The position numbers and the translations under genes are program-made. The notes beneath the pieces are model-generated. The model did no database searches. It was given only the letters and a program-made list of their open reading frames with translations, and had not been told where the DNA came from. From contig JAGOJY010000025.1 in the NCBI GenBank assembly GCA_017994815.1, positions 1 through 61,925 on the forward strand: 61,925 bases of DNA. Reading direction: 5' to 3'. Origin of the DNA: Acidobacteriota bacterium. Its GTDB lineage: Bacteria; Acidobacteriota; Polarisedimenticolia; J045. Below, in pieces: positions 17,687 to 32,458 of this stretch. How positions within the stretch are numbered: the first letter of the stretch is position 1; every line of letters begins with the position of its first letter.

Positions 17687-19517
17687 CGGAACCGCTCCCC
17701 GCCAGGCCTTGCGGGGGCCGGTCCCGCAGCGCGCGCATCTCGCGGGCCACGCCGAGCTTCTCCACGATCAGGCGCTGTTTCTCCTCCGCGTCGCTCGCCT
17801 TCTCGATTGCTACCTGCACCTGGCGCAGCCTGCGCGCCAGCCATGCCTCCCGCAGCGCGGTCACGGCGCCGGCGGCCTGTTCCTCGTCCGGCTCGGACCC
17901 CACCGCGAACGCCAACTGCAAAACCTGCCCGCGGCTGGCCTCCGGGGCCGCCGCGGCCATTTCCTGCAGGCCCCAGGTCTCGCCGTCCAGCCGGGCCTGC
18001 TTCCACGCCGACACGAGCTGCGCGGCGAGCGAGCCCAGAGCCTCCTCCGGGATGGACTCGACCAGCTCCGCCGCCCTGTCCTGTTCCGCCACCCTGCTCT
18101 TGCCGGAGGGATCTGGGCCCGCGAGGCCCGCGAGGTACCTCAGGAGCACCCGCTCCGCATCCCTCATGACCGCGCCATCGGCCGGCGGGCGCCCGACGGG
18201 GACCCGCAGCTCCTTGCGGCGCTCGCGGGCGACCCGGCGCAGCTCCTGCCGGAGGAGGTCGTCCTCGATGCCCAGCCCGTCGGCCACCCGCCCCAAGACC
18301 TCCGCCCGGGCCACCGGGCTGACGAGGAGCACGACTTGGCTAAGCACCATCTCCAGAGCCGAAACGCGGCCCTCTACCGTTGTAAGATTGTTCCCTCTCC
18401 TTGCTTCGGCAACCAGAAAGCCCGCCAAGTCCTCCGCGGCCGCCAGGCAGCCTTCCACCCCATCCTTCCCGTGCTCGCGGGCCAGGTCGTCCGGGTCCTG
18501 CCCGTCGGGCGGGCAGGCGAACCGAATCGCCAGCCCGGCGTCGAGCAGCGGGGCGATCGCCCGGTGTGCCGCCCGGCGCCCGGCGGCATCGCCGTCGAAG
18601 AGCAAGACGACCCTGTCCGTCCAACGCTTGAGGAGCCGCGCGTGTTCCGGGCCCAGGGCCGTGCCGCAAACCGCCACCACGCCGGGCACCCCGACCAGCG
18701 CGAGGCTCACCGCGTCAAAGTATCCTTCGACGACGACCGTGCGGCCACTTTGCCGGATTTCCTGCGAGGTTTCGAACAAGCGGAACAGGCTGCGGCCCTT
18801 GTCGTAGACCAGGCTCTCGGACCCGTTGAGGTACTTGGGATCGGCATCCCCGATCGCGCGCCCGCCAAACGAGACGACCCGCCCGGCCGTGTCCCGGATC
18901 GGGAACGTCAGCCGCTCGCGGAACCGGTCGTAGGCCCCGGCGTTGCCGGTCCGCGGCACGACCAGGCCGGACTGGAGCAGTTCGTCCTGCGTAAACCCGC
19001 GCGCGCTGAGGTGGCGCAGCAGGTTGTCCCAGCCCGCCGGGGCAAAGCCGAGGCCGAACGAGGACGCCGACTCCAGCGGGATCTTCCTGCGCTCCAGGTA
19101 CTTGCGAGCCGGCTCACCTCCCGGCGCCGCGAGCTGGCGGGTGAAGAAGGCCTGCGCCTGGTCGAGCGCCTCGAGGATCCGGCGCCGCCGCCGGTCGCCC
19201 CCCGGCTCCTGCACCGCGCGGGCGGGGCGGGGGATGTTGTGCCGGTCGCCGAGCATCCGGACCGCCTCGGCGAAGTCGACCCGGTGCAGCTCCATCAGGA
19301 AGCGGAAGACGTCGCCGCCCACCGAGCAGCCGAAGCAGTAGAAGACCTGCTTGGCCGGGTCGACGTGGAAGCTGGGGGTCTTCTCCTGGTGGAACGGGCA
19401 GAGACCGGTCATCGAGCGGCCGGCCTTGCGCAGCGAGACACTCTCCCCGACGACCGCCACGATGTCGGTCGCGGACCGGACAGCTTCGACGTACTCCCTG
19501 AACCCGCTGAGCGACAT
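17679..19517 (-). CDS. dnaG: DNA primase
   Basis: A 612-residue primase that lays RNA primers at the replication fork. The N-terminal zinc finger is C40, H43, C61, C64 ([13 protein letters not shown]...[13 protein letters not shown]). The catalytic core includes [19 protein letters not shown] and [19 protein letters not shown]. The TOPRIM part is [28 protein letters not shown] and [18 protein letters not shown]. The C-terminal 150 residues are the helical DnaB-interaction domain. Start [25 protein letters not shown] is the usual primase beginning. It overlaps rpoD by 8 bases downstream. Confidence 0.96.
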
Positions 19518-19790
19518 CAGCCCTGCGCGGGGGTCTCTACCCCGTCGGTTGCCGCAAGTGAGGGTGTGAATCAGGCCTCAGACCGCCGCCCCCCAGCCTA
19601 TTCACCGGTGTCCGCCGGCACGCCCGACCGCCATAGACGCTTCCCCTGTCCCGGTCGGCGACACAACACCCCTGCGTATTTACCCAGATGTTACCGCCAC
19701 GTCCCGGGCCGGGCAAAAGTTTTTTCGCTTGCCAACCCTCGACCGACCAGAGGTTTGACCTTTGGCGGACCTCCCGGAACGGCCTTGAAC

Positions 19791-20564
19791 TCAGCGTCGC
19801 GCGCGGCCTTTCGCCTGCTGGCCGAGCATGGCCAGGGCCGCGCAGGCCGCGCCGAAACCGTTGTCGATGTTCACGACGGTCAGGCCGCCGGCGCAGGAGT
19901 TGAGCATCCCGAACAGGGCGGTGAGACCCCCCAGCGCGGTGCCGTAGCCCACGCTCGTGGGCACCCCGATCACCGGGCAGCGGACCAGCCCCGCGACCAC
20001 GGAGGGGAGCGCGCCCTCCATCCCGGCGACCACGATGATGGCGCGGGCGCGGCGCAGCCGGGCGCCGTGCTCCAGCAGCCGGTGCAGGCCGGCCACCCCG
20101 ACGTCGTACAACCGGTCGGGCGCGAGCCCGAGCGCTTCGGCGGTGACGGCGGCCTCCTCGGCCACGCCGAGGTCGGCGGTCCCGGCGCTCACGATCGTCA
20201 GGCCCGCCCGGCCGCGGTGACGCCGACCCGGCGGGTAGAGCACGAAGGTCCGCGAAACCGCGTCGTGCCGGCCGCGGGGGTGGCGCCGGGCCAGCTCCTC
20301 CCCGGTGGCGGGGGCGACCCGCGTGACGAGGACGAGCGCGCGGCGGCGCGCGAGGTGCTCCGCGATGCCGACGACCTGGTCGAGGGTCTTGCCCTCGCCG
20401 AACACGACCTCCGGGAAACCGCGGCGCAGGTCGCGGTGATGGTCGATGCGCGCGAACCCGAGGTCGGCGGTGGCCAGGTTGGCGAGCGATTCGAGCGCCT
20501 GCTCGACGCCGACCTTCCCGCCGCGCACGCCTCGCAGCAGTTTCGCCAGTCGCTCGCGGTCCAC
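19791..20564 (-). CDS. larB: Nickel pincer cofactor biosynthesis carboxylase/hydrolase LarB
   Basis: A 257-residue PurE-like protein. The C-terminal half has the AIR-carboxylase-like fold (IVSAGTADLGVAEEAAVTAEALG, IIVVAGMEGALPSVVAGLV, VIGVPTSVGYGTALGGLTALFGMLNSCAGG, VVNIDNGFGAACAAL), which distinguishes LarB from PurE. The N-terminal 90 residues carry DLGFARIDHHRDLRRGFPEVVFGEGKT. LarB carboxylates and hydrolyses nicotinic acid adenine dinucleotide, the first step toward the nickel-pincer nucleotide of lactate racemase and relatives. larC and larE are not in this window. Confidence 0.92.
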   Translation of the reverse strand: MDRERLAKLLRGVRGGKVGVEQALESLANLATADLGFARIDHHRDLRRGFPEVVFGEGKTLDQVVGIAEHLARRRALVLVTRVAPATGEELARRHPRGRHDAVSRTFVLYPPGRRHRGRAGLTIVSAGTADLGVAEEAAVTAEALGLAPDRLYDVGVAGLHRLLEHGARLRRARAIIVVAGMEGALPSVVAGLVRCPVIGVPTSVGYGTALGGLTALFGMLNSCAGGLTVVNIDNGFGAACAALAMLGQQAKGRARR

Positions 20565-20644
20565 CTCGCGCCTCCGCCCACCGGGTGCAGCGTTCCGGGG
20601 GACGGATGATAGCGGTGTTTTCGCTTAATTCGGGCCGCGCGCCG

Positions 20645-20673
20645 TTGACCGCGCCGCGCGCGTCGTGCTAGAC
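20645..20673 (+). promoter_or_regulatory. Candidate sigma-70 promoter of the HU gene
   Basis: TTGACC (20645-20650), a 17-base spacer and CTAGAC (20668-20673), the latter in the context TGCTAGAC, which adds an extended -10 TG. This would give a leader of about 60 bases before the HU start at 20743. The -10 matches TATAAT at only three positions, so the call rests on the -35, the spacing and the position. Confidence 0.5.
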
Positions 20674-20742
20674 AAGCGCGAGCGGTCAGTGAACGGTGCA
20701 AAATGCCCGTCACGCAAGCGTTCCGACGCGGGAGGAGCAGGG

Positions 20743-21018
20743 ATGAACAAGGCTGAGCTGATCGACAAGATCGCCGCCGACACGGGGATCACCAAGGTCG
20801 CGGCCGCGCGCGCGATCGAGTCGATGATCGAGGGAGTGGCGACTTCTCTCCGCAAGGGAGAGCGCATGGCGCTGGTCGGTTTCGGGACGTTCACGGTCGC
20901 CAAGCGCAAGGGGCGCACCGGGCGCAACCCGCAGACCGGCGCAACGCTCGTGATCCCGGAGAAGACGATCGTCCGCTTCCGGCCCAGCAAGGAACTCGAG
21001 GAGATCCTGAACCGCTAG
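20743..21018 (+). CDS. hup: HU family DNA-binding protein
   Basis: A 91-residue histone-like protein that bends and compacts DNA as a dimer. It starts MNKAELIDKIAADTGITKVAAARAIESM and contains the HU signature GFGTFTVAKRKGRTGRNPQTG followed by the beta-arm region (LVIPEKTIVRFRPSKELEEILN). The ATG at 20743 was chosen over an earlier in-frame start because GGAGGAGCAGGG directly precedes it and the protein then has normal HU length. It is a single gene facing right between larB and the carboxylase operon. Confidence 0.96.
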   Translation: MNKAELIDKIAADTGITKVAAARAIESMIEGVATSLRKGERMALVGFGTFTVAKRKGRTGRNPQTGATLVIPEKTIVRFRPSKELEEILNR

Positions 21019-21140
21019 CCAACCGGGGCGGGGACGGATGCGTCCCCGCGACCCCGTCCCTGCGCGCGGTCACCGAGAAAGACAAGCGCAACGTGCGGGA
21101 TTCGTGTGCGCCGCGGCGCACCGCGGCGCCCGCGCGCGGT

Positions 21141-21635
21141 TCACTCGATGACGGCGATCAACTCTCCCGATTCGACCGTCTGCCCCGGCTTGATCAGGAG
21201 CTGCGAAATGCGGCCCGCGCGCGGCGCGCCGAGTTCGTTCTCCATCTTCATCGCCTCGAGCACGATCAGCCCCTGGTTCTCCGCGACGTCCTGGCCCTCG
21301 TCGACGAGGATCTTGGTCACGCGCCCCGGCATGATCGCGCGCACCTCGGCCTTGCCGCTCGCGTGAACGCGGGCGCCGCCGACCGCCGCGAGCGGATCGA
21401 CGATGCGCACCAGCCGGCGGTAGCCGCCGTGGCGCACGGCGTACCCGTCGCGCCCTTCCTCGGTGACCGACACCTCGTACGAGCGCCCGGCAACGATCAG
21501 CGAGTAGAGCGAGGACTCGAGCCGCGCGAAGTCGATCTCGTGATGCTGGCCGTCGACGGTGACGAGGTAGCCGCCCTCGACCGGCTCGACCTCGATCTGG
21601 TGCTCGACGTCGTCGACGTAGCCGAGGAGCTTCAT
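21141..21635 (-). CDS. Biotin carboxyl carrier domain protein of an acyl-CoA carboxylase
   Basis: A 164-residue carrier subunit. The C-terminal biotinyl domain (residues about 95-164, VRAIMPGRVTKILVDEGQDV) contains the biotin lysine K130 in LEAMKMENELGAP. The N-terminal 80 residues resemble the linking BT-type domain of propionyl-CoA carboxylase alpha subunits (VDGQHHEIDFARLESSLYSLIVAGRSYEVSV). It overlaps the biotin carboxylase gene by four bases (ATGA), so an alpha subunit that is one chain in other bacteria is here split into two coupled genes. Confidence 0.92.
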   Translation of the reverse strand: MKLLGYVDDVEHQIEVEPVEGGYLVTVDGQHHEIDFARLESSLYSLIVAGRSYEVSVTEEGRDGYAVRHGGYRRLVRIVDPLAAVGGARVHASGKAEVRAIMPGRVTKILVDEGQDVAENQGLIVLEAMKMENELGAPRAGRISQLLIKPGQTVESGELIAVIE

Positions 21636-23146
21636 CGTCCCCCCCGCAGCAGCCGGCGGCGCCCGTGGTCGAGCCAGCGCGAGCGCGCGGCGCGCGGCGC
21701 GGCACCCTCGTGGTGCAGCGCCGTGCCGACGCGGGCGCGGTAGGCGTGGACGGCCGCCGCGAGCAGCGCCACCTCGTCCAGCCACGGGTCGTGCCCGGAG
21801 ATCAGCTCGGCGCCGAAGCGCTCGATGAACCCGGTGTCCAGCTCGCCGGCCACGAACGCCGGGTGGTCGACCAGCCGGCGCAGGAACGGGATGTTCGTCG
21901 TCAGCCCGACGAGCCGGTACTCGTCGAGCGCGCGGCGCATGCGGCGGATCGCCTCGGTGCGGTCGGCGCCGTAGGTGATCAGCTTCGCGACCATCGGGTC
22001 GTAGTCCAGCGGCACCTTGTAGCCGGGCGCGACCGCGGAGTCGTCGCGCACGCCGGGCCCGCTCGGGATGCGCACCGCCTCGATCCGGCCCGGGGCGGGG
22101 AAGAAGCTCCGCTCCGGGTCCTCGGCCGTGATCCGGCACTCGATCGCGTGGCCGCGCGGGGCCACGTCCTCCTGCCGGAACGGCAGGGGCAGGCCCGCGG
22201 CGATCAGGATCTGCGCCTTGACCAGGTCGACCGAGAACACCTGCTCGGTGACGGGGTGCTCCACCTGCAGGCGGGCGTTGGTCTCGATGAAGTGGAAGTT
22301 GCCGGACTGGTCGCGCAGGAACTCGACGGTGCCGGCGTTCACGTAGCCGGCCTGGCGCGCCGCGGCGAGCGCCCACTCGCCCAGCCGGGCGCGCGTCGCC
22401 GGGTCGACCACCGGCGAGGGGCTCTCCTCGATGATCTTCTGGTGCCGCCGCTGGATCGAGCACTCCCGCTCGCCGAGCGCGATCCCGTTGCCGCGCTGGT
22501 CGAACAGGATCTGCACCTCGATGTGCCGCGGGTCCTGCAGGTACTTCTCGATGTAAACCGTGTCGCAGCCGAAGCTGGTGCGCGACTCCGAGCGGGCGCG
22601 CTCGATCGCCGGCGCGAGCTGGTCGATCTCGTGGACCAACCGCATGCCCTTGCCGCCGCCGGCCTCGGCCGGCTTGACGATCACCGGCAAGCCGATCGAC
22701 TCGACGAGCGAGATCGCCTCGACGATCGAGCCGCTGAACTCCCCCGAGCCGGGGAGCACGGGCACGCCGGCCGCGCGGGCGATGTCCTTCGCCTGGAGCT
22801 TGTTGCCCATCGCGCGGAGAACCGCTGGCGGGGGCCCGATGAAGACGATCCCGGCCTTCTCGCAGGCCTCGGCGAAATCGCCGTTCTCGGCCAGGAAGCC
22901 GGTGCCGGGGTGGATCGCCTCGCTGCCGGTGGCCCGCGCCACCTCGAGGATCCGCTCGATGTTCAGGTACGACTCGGTGGCCGGCGCCGGGCCGATGTGG
23001 AACGCCTCGTGCGCGGCCCGGACGTGCGGCGCGGTGCGGTCGGGCGTGGAATAGACCGCAACCGTGCGGATGTCGAGATCCAGGCAGGCGCGCATCACGC
23101 GCACGGCGATCTCGCCCCGGTTCGCGATCAGGATCTTGCTGAACAC
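21632..23146 (-). CDS. accC: Acetyl/propionyl-CoA carboxylase biotin carboxylase subunit
   Basis: A 504-residue ATP-grasp enzyme that carboxylates carrier-bound biotin with ATP and bicarbonate. It begins MFSKILIANRGEIAVRVMRAC. The ATP-binding loop is VIVKPAEAGGGKGMR, the metal/substrate site is FHFIETNARLQVEHPVTE (the usual family motif has MNTRLQVEHPVTE), with ECSIQRRHQKIIEESPSP and EYRLVGLTTNIPFLR after it. One motif reads GTGFLAENGDF where GYGFLSEN is usual. The C-terminal 50 residues are divergent. It is coupled to the carrier gene and, with the carboxyltransferase at 25032, forms a full carboxylase. Propionyl-CoA is the likely substrate, from the beta-subunit type. Confidence 0.93.
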   Translation of the reverse strand: MFSKILIANRGEIAVRVMRACLDLDIRTVAVYSTPDRTAPHVRAAHEAFHIGPAPATESYLNIERILEVARATGSEAIHPGTGFLAENGDFAEACEKAGIVFIGPPPAVLRAMGNKLQAKDIARAAGVPVLPGSGEFSGSIVEAISLVESIGLPVIVKPAEAGGGKGMRLVHEIDQLAPAIERARSESRTSFGCDTVYIEKYLQDPRHIEVQILFDQRGNGIALGERECSIQRRHQKIIEESPSPVVDPATRARLGEWALAAARQAGYVNAGTVEFLRDQSGNFHFIETNARLQVEHPVTEQVFSVDLVKAQILIAAGLPLPFRQEDVAPRGHAIECRITAEDPERSFFPAPGRIEAVRIPSGPGVRDDSAVAPGYKVPLDYDPMVAKLITYGADRTEAIRRMRRALDEYRLVGLTTNIPFLRRLVDHPAFVAGELDTGFIERFGAELISGHDPWLDEVALLAAAVHAYRARVGTALHHEGAAPRAARSRWLDHGRRRLLRGGR

Positions 23147-23252
23147 CCCGGCCTCCGGCGGGAAAGCCGGAATCTAGCGCGGCGGGCCTGCCGACGCTAG
23201 CGTGATCGCTGGCCCGCCCCGCCGCGGCCCGATCCGCGGGGGCCGCCGGCCG

Positions 23253-24578
23253 TCAGGGTCGGGCGGAGATCACGGAGCGGAACTTGCCCGAGGGGTCGGG
23301 CGGAAGATCGTCGTGGCGCGTGAGTTCGACGCGGATGGCGGGGCCGAGCAGTTCGCGCAGCGCCGGGACGCACGTGGCGGAGATCTCCGCGAGGCGCTCC
23401 GGCGCGGCGATGACGCGCAACTCGAACCGGCCGGGCTCGTGCTGGACGAGCTGGTACCGCACGATCCCGGGGACGCGCAGGACGGCATCGAGGACGGAGC
23501 GGCCGTGCACGGCGCGGCCGTCGGCGGTCAGGATGATGTCCTCGGTGCGCCCCTCGAGACGGTCGAGCAGCGGCAGCGCGCGACCGCACGCGCACGGCGC
23601 GGGCGCGAGCCGCGCGATGTCGCCGAGGCGGTAGTTCAGCAGCACCGTCGCCCGGTTGGTCAGGTTCGAGATGACGACCTCGCCGACGGTGCCCGGCGCG
23701 ACCCGCGCGCCGTCGGCCCCGACGATCCTCAGCGTGCAGATGTCCTCGTGGATGTGGTAGCCGCGCCGCAGCTCGCAGGAAAAGCCGAGCTTGAACGCCT
23801 CGACCGCGTTGTACAGCCCGAGCACCGGGATGCCGAAGGTCTCCTCCAGGAAACGAATCCCGGCATCGCTCATCGCATCGCCGATGACAACGAGCACCCG
23901 CGGGCGGTGCACCGCGATCCCGTGCGCGTGCGCGAAGCGGAACAGGAACTCCGAGTAGGAGCCGAAGCCGCGGAGAATGTCGGGCCGGAACGCGTTCATC
24001 GCCTCGATCGCCGCGTCGATGCGGCCGGTGGCCGGGAGGACCATTCGCTCGAACGCCAGCGGGAACCAGGTGCAGCGGTCGCAGAAGCTACGGATCAGTT
24101 CGTCGGTCGAGTTGGGCCGGCCCAGCGCGAGTTCCCGCAGTCCGCGCGCTCGCCCGCACAGCGCCGCGCGCACGGCGCGCTCCCGTTCGCCGTAGGCGAT
24201 CCCGTCGACGATGGAGTCGCGGTCGTGGCGGATCCTGATCGGCGTGCCGGTCGAGCCGCTGCTGTTGAACTCCGCCCCCTCGCGCGCGAGCGCGGTGTCC
24301 GCGACGAAGGCGCGCGGGTCGGCCTGGTAGCGGCGCGAATCGAGGAGCGGCAGGCGGTCCAGGTCCTCCGCCGTGCGCAGCTCCCGCGGGTCGATGCCCG
24401 ACGCCCGGAACCACTCGCGGTAGAACGGCACGTGCTGCGCGGCGTAGCGCACGATCGCGCGCACGCGGCGGTCGCGGTCGGCCCTCACCCGCTCCGGGGA
24501 TCCCCACAGCGCACGCCGCTGCCGCGCCAGGCCGCGCGCGACGCGGGCGTCCCCGCGCAGCCGGGCCAGCGTGCTCAC
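23253..24578 (-). CDS. PaaK-like (phenylacetate-CoA ligase family) adenylate-forming enzyme
   Basis: A 441-residue AMP-forming enzyme related to phenylacetate-CoA ligase. It has the Ser/Thr/Gly-rich nucleotide loop EFNSSGSTGTPIRIRH, the region VIGDAMSDAGIRFLEETFG, the Y-containing motif LGLYNAVEAF, LRLGD-like NYRLGDIARL and a Cys-rich patch PCACGRALPLLDRLEGRTED. A C-terminal half-domain (VPGIVRYQLVQHEPGRFELRV) follows. Related proteins sit in exopolysaccharide and capsule clusters (CapK-like) as well as in acid activation, so the acid and acceptor are unknown. The start is a GTG at 24578 in a GTGA overlap with the membrane-protein gene; both lie within the carboxylase operon. Confidence 0.82.
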   Translation of the reverse strand: MSTLARLRGDARVARGLARQRRALWGSPERVRADRDRRVRAIVRYAAQHVPFYREWFRASGIDPRELRTAEDLDRLPLLDSRRYQADPRAFVADTALAREGAEFNSSGSTGTPIRIRHDRDSIVDGIAYGERERAVRAALCGRARGLRELALGRPNSTDELIRSFCDRCTWFPLAFERMVLPATGRIDAAIEAMNAFRPDILRGFGSYSEFLFRFAHAHGIAVHRPRVLVVIGDAMSDAGIRFLEETFGIPVLGLYNAVEAFKLGFSCELRRGYHIHEDICTLRIVGADGARVAPGTVGEVVISNLTNRATVLLNYRLGDIARLAPAPCACGRALPLLDRLEGRTEDIILTADGRAVHGRSVLDAVLRVPGIVRYQLVQHEPGRFELRVIAAPERLAEISATCVPALRELLGPAIRVELTRHDDLPPDPSGKFRSVISARP

Positions 24579-25009
24579 CGCGGTCCGGCCGCCCGCCCGA
24601 GCGCGGCGCCGGCCGGGCGCAGCGCGACCACGGCGCCGACGGCAACGAGGCCGGCCGCGAGCCCGCCGTAGGGCGTCCCGCCGAGGACGAGGAACAGCGC
24701 GGCGACCGCGGCCGCGGCGACGCAGAACCACGCGGCCGGCAGCGCGCGGCCGGCGTAGCACCCGAAAACGTCAGCGGCGTCGAGATCGGTCCGCGCGCGC
24801 GCCGCGAACCAGCGCGCCGCCGAGCGCAGCGCGGCCAGGCTCATGCCGATCGGCAGCAGGGTTCCGAGGAGCGAGGCCAGCGGCGCGACACCGGGATCGT
24901 CGCCGCCGAGCGGGCCGGCGACGAAGCGCCACGCCGCCGCCACCGCGAGCACCGCGCCGGCGCTCCCCAGCGCCGCCGCGTGCAGCCGCCGGCACCGCCC
25001 GAGGGTCAC
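24575..25009 (-). CDS. Small multi-span membrane protein of unknown function
   Basis: A 144-residue, Ala/Leu/Gly-rich protein with about four predicted membrane segments (AALGSAGAVLAVAAAWRFVAG, PLASLLGTLLPIGMSLAAL, ALPAAWFCVAAAAVAALFLVL, YGGLAAGLVAVGAVVAL). A short polar loop RWFAARARTDLDAADVFGCYAGR joins the halves. GTG start at 25009, 22 bases after the carboxyltransferase stop, and the end overlaps the PaaK-like gene by 4 bases, so it is translated as part of the operon. No family recognised. Confidence 0.7.
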   Translation of the reverse strand: MTLGRCRRLHAAALGSAGAVLAVAAAWRFVAGPLGGDDPGVAPLASLLGTLLPIGMSLAALRSAARWFAARARTDLDAADVFGCYAGRALPAAWFCVAAAAVAALFLVLGGTPYGGLAAGLVAVGAVVALRPAGAALGRAAGPR

Positions 25010-25031
25010 GCGTGGGCCCCGGCGTCGCCGG

Positions 25032-26576
25032 TCAGAGCGGAATGTTCCCGTGCTTCTTCTTCGGCATCGTGTCGACCTTGGTCTCGCACATCTGCAGGCC
25101 GGCGATCAGCTTGCGCCGCGTGTCGGCCGGCTCGATCACGGCGTCGACGAACCCGCGCTCGGCGGCGATGTAGGGGTTGGCGAAGGCCTCGCGGTACTCC
25201 GCGGTCCGGCGCTTCTTGAACGCGTCGCGGTCTTCGGCGGCGTTCAGCTCGCGGCGGAACAGGATCTCGACCGCGCCTTCGGCACCCATCACGGCGATCT
25301 CGGCGGTCGGCCAGGCCAGGTTCAGGTCGGCGCGGAAGTGCTTGCTGGCCATGACGCAGTAGGCGCCGCCGTAGGCCTTGCGCGTGATGACGGTCAGCTT
25401 CGGGACCGTGGCCTCGGCGAAGGCGAAGCACAGCTTGGCGCCGTGGACGATGATCGCTCCGTGCTCCTGCGCCACGCCGGGCAGGAACCCCGGCACGTCC
25501 TCGAACACCACGAGCGGGACGTTGAAGGCGTCGCAGAAGCGGACGAAGCGCGCGCCCTTGCGCGAGGCGTCGATGTCCAGGACCCCGGCGAGGTACGCCG
25601 GCTGGTTGGCCACGATCCCCACGGGTCGGCCGTCGAACCGCGCGAAGCCGACGACCAGGTTGGGCGCCCAGTGCTCGTGGACCTCGAAGAAGTCCTGGTT
25701 GTCGACGATCAGCGCGATCAGCTGCTTGACGTCGTAGGGCTTGGTCGGGTCCTCGGGGATGAACGCGTTGAGGCTCTCCTCGCGCCGTTCCGCGGGGTCC
25801 TCGCAGGCGCTGCGCGGCGGGTCCTCGTGGTTGTTCTGCGGCAGGAACGAGAGCAGGCGCCGGATCATCCGCAGCGCGTGCGCGTCGTCCTCGGCCGCGA
25901 AGTGCGACACGCCGCTGCGGCTGGCGTGGGTGTGCGCGCCGCCGAGCTGCTCCTTCGTGACCTCCTCGTGCGTCACGGCCCGGATCACGTCCGGCCCGGT
26001 GAGGAACATGTACGAGGTCTCGCGGACCTGGATCACGAAGTCGTTGATCGCCGGCGAGTACACGGCGCCCCCGGCGCAGGGGCCCATGATCGCGCTGATC
26101 TGCGGGATCACGCCCGAGGCCAGCGTGTTGCGCAGGAAGATGTCGGCGTAGCCGGCCAGCGAGCGCACGCCCTCCTGGATCCGCGCGCCGCCCGAGTCGT
26201 TGAGCGCGATCACCGGGCAGCCGATCTTCATCGACTGGTCGAGGATCTTGCAGATCTTCTGCGAGCAGGTCTCCGAGAGCGAGCCGCCGAAGATCGTGAA
26301 GTCCTGGGCGATCAGCCCGACCGGCCGGTGGTCGATCCGGGCAAAGCCCGTCACCACGCCATCGCCGGGGATCCGCTGCTCTTCCATGCCGAAATCGCGG
26401 CAGCGGTGCACGACGAGCGCGTCGGTCTCCTCGAACGTGCCCGGATCGGCCAGCAGTTCGATCCGCTCGCGGGCGGTCATCTTGCCGGATTCGTGCTGTT
26501 TGCGAATGCGCTCGGCGCCCCCGGCCTGCCGCGCCGTTTCGAGCTTGCGCCGGAGTTGGAAGATCCTGTCGGTCAT
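25032..26576 (-). CDS. pccB: Acyl-CoA carboxylase carboxyltransferase (beta) subunit
   Basis: A 514-residue crotonase-fold carboxyltransferase that moves CO2 from biotin to an acyl-CoA. Both halves are complete. The N-terminal half has RIPGDGVVTGFARIDHRPV, FGGSLSETCSQKICKILDQ, LNDSGGARIQEGVRSLAGYADIF and GPCAGGAVYSPAINDF. The C-terminal half has NQPAYLAGVLDIDASRKGARF, FEDVPGFLPGVAQEHGAIIVHGAKL and TRKAYGGAYCVMASKHFRADL. The sequence resembles propionyl-CoA carboxylase beta rather than AccD. It ends with PKKKHGNIPL, the usual family tail. First gene of the carboxylase block on the minus strand. Confidence 0.93.
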   Translation of the reverse strand: MTDRIFQLRRKLETARQAGGAERIRKQHESGKMTARERIELLADPGTFEETDALVVHRCRDFGMEEQRIPGDGVVTGFARIDHRPVGLIAQDFTIFGGSLSETCSQKICKILDQSMKIGCPVIALNDSGGARIQEGVRSLAGYADIFLRNTLASGVIPQISAIMGPCAGGAVYSPAINDFVIQVRETSYMFLTGPDVIRAVTHEEVTKEQLGGAHTHASRSGVSHFAAEDDAHALRMIRRLLSFLPQNNHEDPPRSACEDPAERREESLNAFIPEDPTKPYDVKQLIALIVDNQDFFEVHEHWAPNLVVGFARFDGRPVGIVANQPAYLAGVLDIDASRKGARFVRFCDAFNVPLVVFEDVPGFLPGVAQEHGAIIVHGAKLCFAFAEATVPKLTVITRKAYGGAYCVMASKHFRADLNLAWPTAEIAVMGAEGAVEILFRRELNAAEDRDAFKKRRTAEYREAFANPYIAAERGFVDAVIEPADTRRKLIAGLQMCETKVDTMPKKKHGNIPL

Positions 26577-26648
26577 GCCGCGTGTCCCCTTCCCGTGACG
26601 TGCCCCCCGATCCTGCGCCAGCCGGCCCGCACCCCGCGCGGGCGGCCG

Positions 26649-27293
26649 CTACCGCGGCACCTTCTTCCAGTCCGCGAGGAACTTCTCCAGGCCGACGTCG
26701 GTCAAGGGGTGCCGGATGATCTGCGTGATCACCGCGAACGGCATCGTCGCCACGTCGGCCCCGGCCAGCGCGCACTGCACGGCGTGCAGCGGGTGGCGGA
26801 TGCTCGCCGCCAGCACCTCGGTCGCGTAGCCGTAGTTGTCGTAGATCTGGCGGATCTGCTGGATCAGCTCCATCCCGTCGCCGCCGATGTCGTCGATGCG
26901 GCCGATGAACGGGCTGATGTAGCTCGCCCCGGCCTTGGCCGCGACCAGCGCCTGCATCGGGTTGAAGCACAGCGTGACGTTGGTCTTGATGCCGTTGGTG
27001 TGGGCCCACGACACGGCCTTGAAGCCGTCGAGCGTGCACGGGATCTTGACCACGATGTTCTCGTGGATCGCGCGCAGCTCCTCGGCCTCGCGCTTCATCC
27101 CTTCCAGATCGAGCGCCGTCACCTCGGCGCTGACCGGCCCGTCGACGATCTCGAGGATCTCCTTGAGCACGTCGCGGAACCGGCGGCCGGTCTTGGCCAC
27201 CAGCGACGGGTTGGTCGTCACGCCGTCGAGGACGCCCATCTGGGCCGCCTCGCGGATCTCCTTCACGTCGGCCGTGTCGATGAAGAACTTCAT
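26649..27293 (-). CDS. fsa: Transaldolase / fructose-6-phosphate aldolase-like, small type
   Basis: A 214-residue TIM-barrel aldolase of the TalC/MipB/FSA group in the non-oxidative pentose phosphate pathway. Motifs: [29 protein letters not shown], the Schiff-base lysine K83 in [41 protein letters not shown] and [18 protein letters not shown]. The ATG at 27293 was chosen because GGGAGACGCT lies just before it; an in-frame start four codons upstream lacks this. It follows gyrA on the same strand with a 45-base gap. Confidence 0.94.
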   Translation of the reverse strand: MKFFIDTADVKEIREAAQMGVLDGVTTNPSLVAKTGRRFRDVLKEILEIVDGPVSAEVTALDLEGMKREAEELRAIHENIVVKIPCTLDGFKAVSWAHTNGIKTNVTLCFNPMQALVAAKAGASYISPFIGRIDDIGGDGMELIQQIRQIYDNYGYATEVLAASIRHPLHAVQCALAGADVATMPFAVITQIIRHPLTDVGLEKFLADWKKVPR

Positions 27294-27338
27294 AGCGTCT
27301 CCCATGCGCGCGGGCGGGACGCCAGCCCGCCCGGCGGG

Positions 27339-29873
<2,535 letters not shown>

Positions 29874-29916
29874 GTGCCCCTGCGCGGGGACGGGCGGATC
29901 GCCCTTCCCCCTCGAA

Positions 29917-32451
<2,535 letters not shown>

Positions 32452-32458
<7 letters not shown>

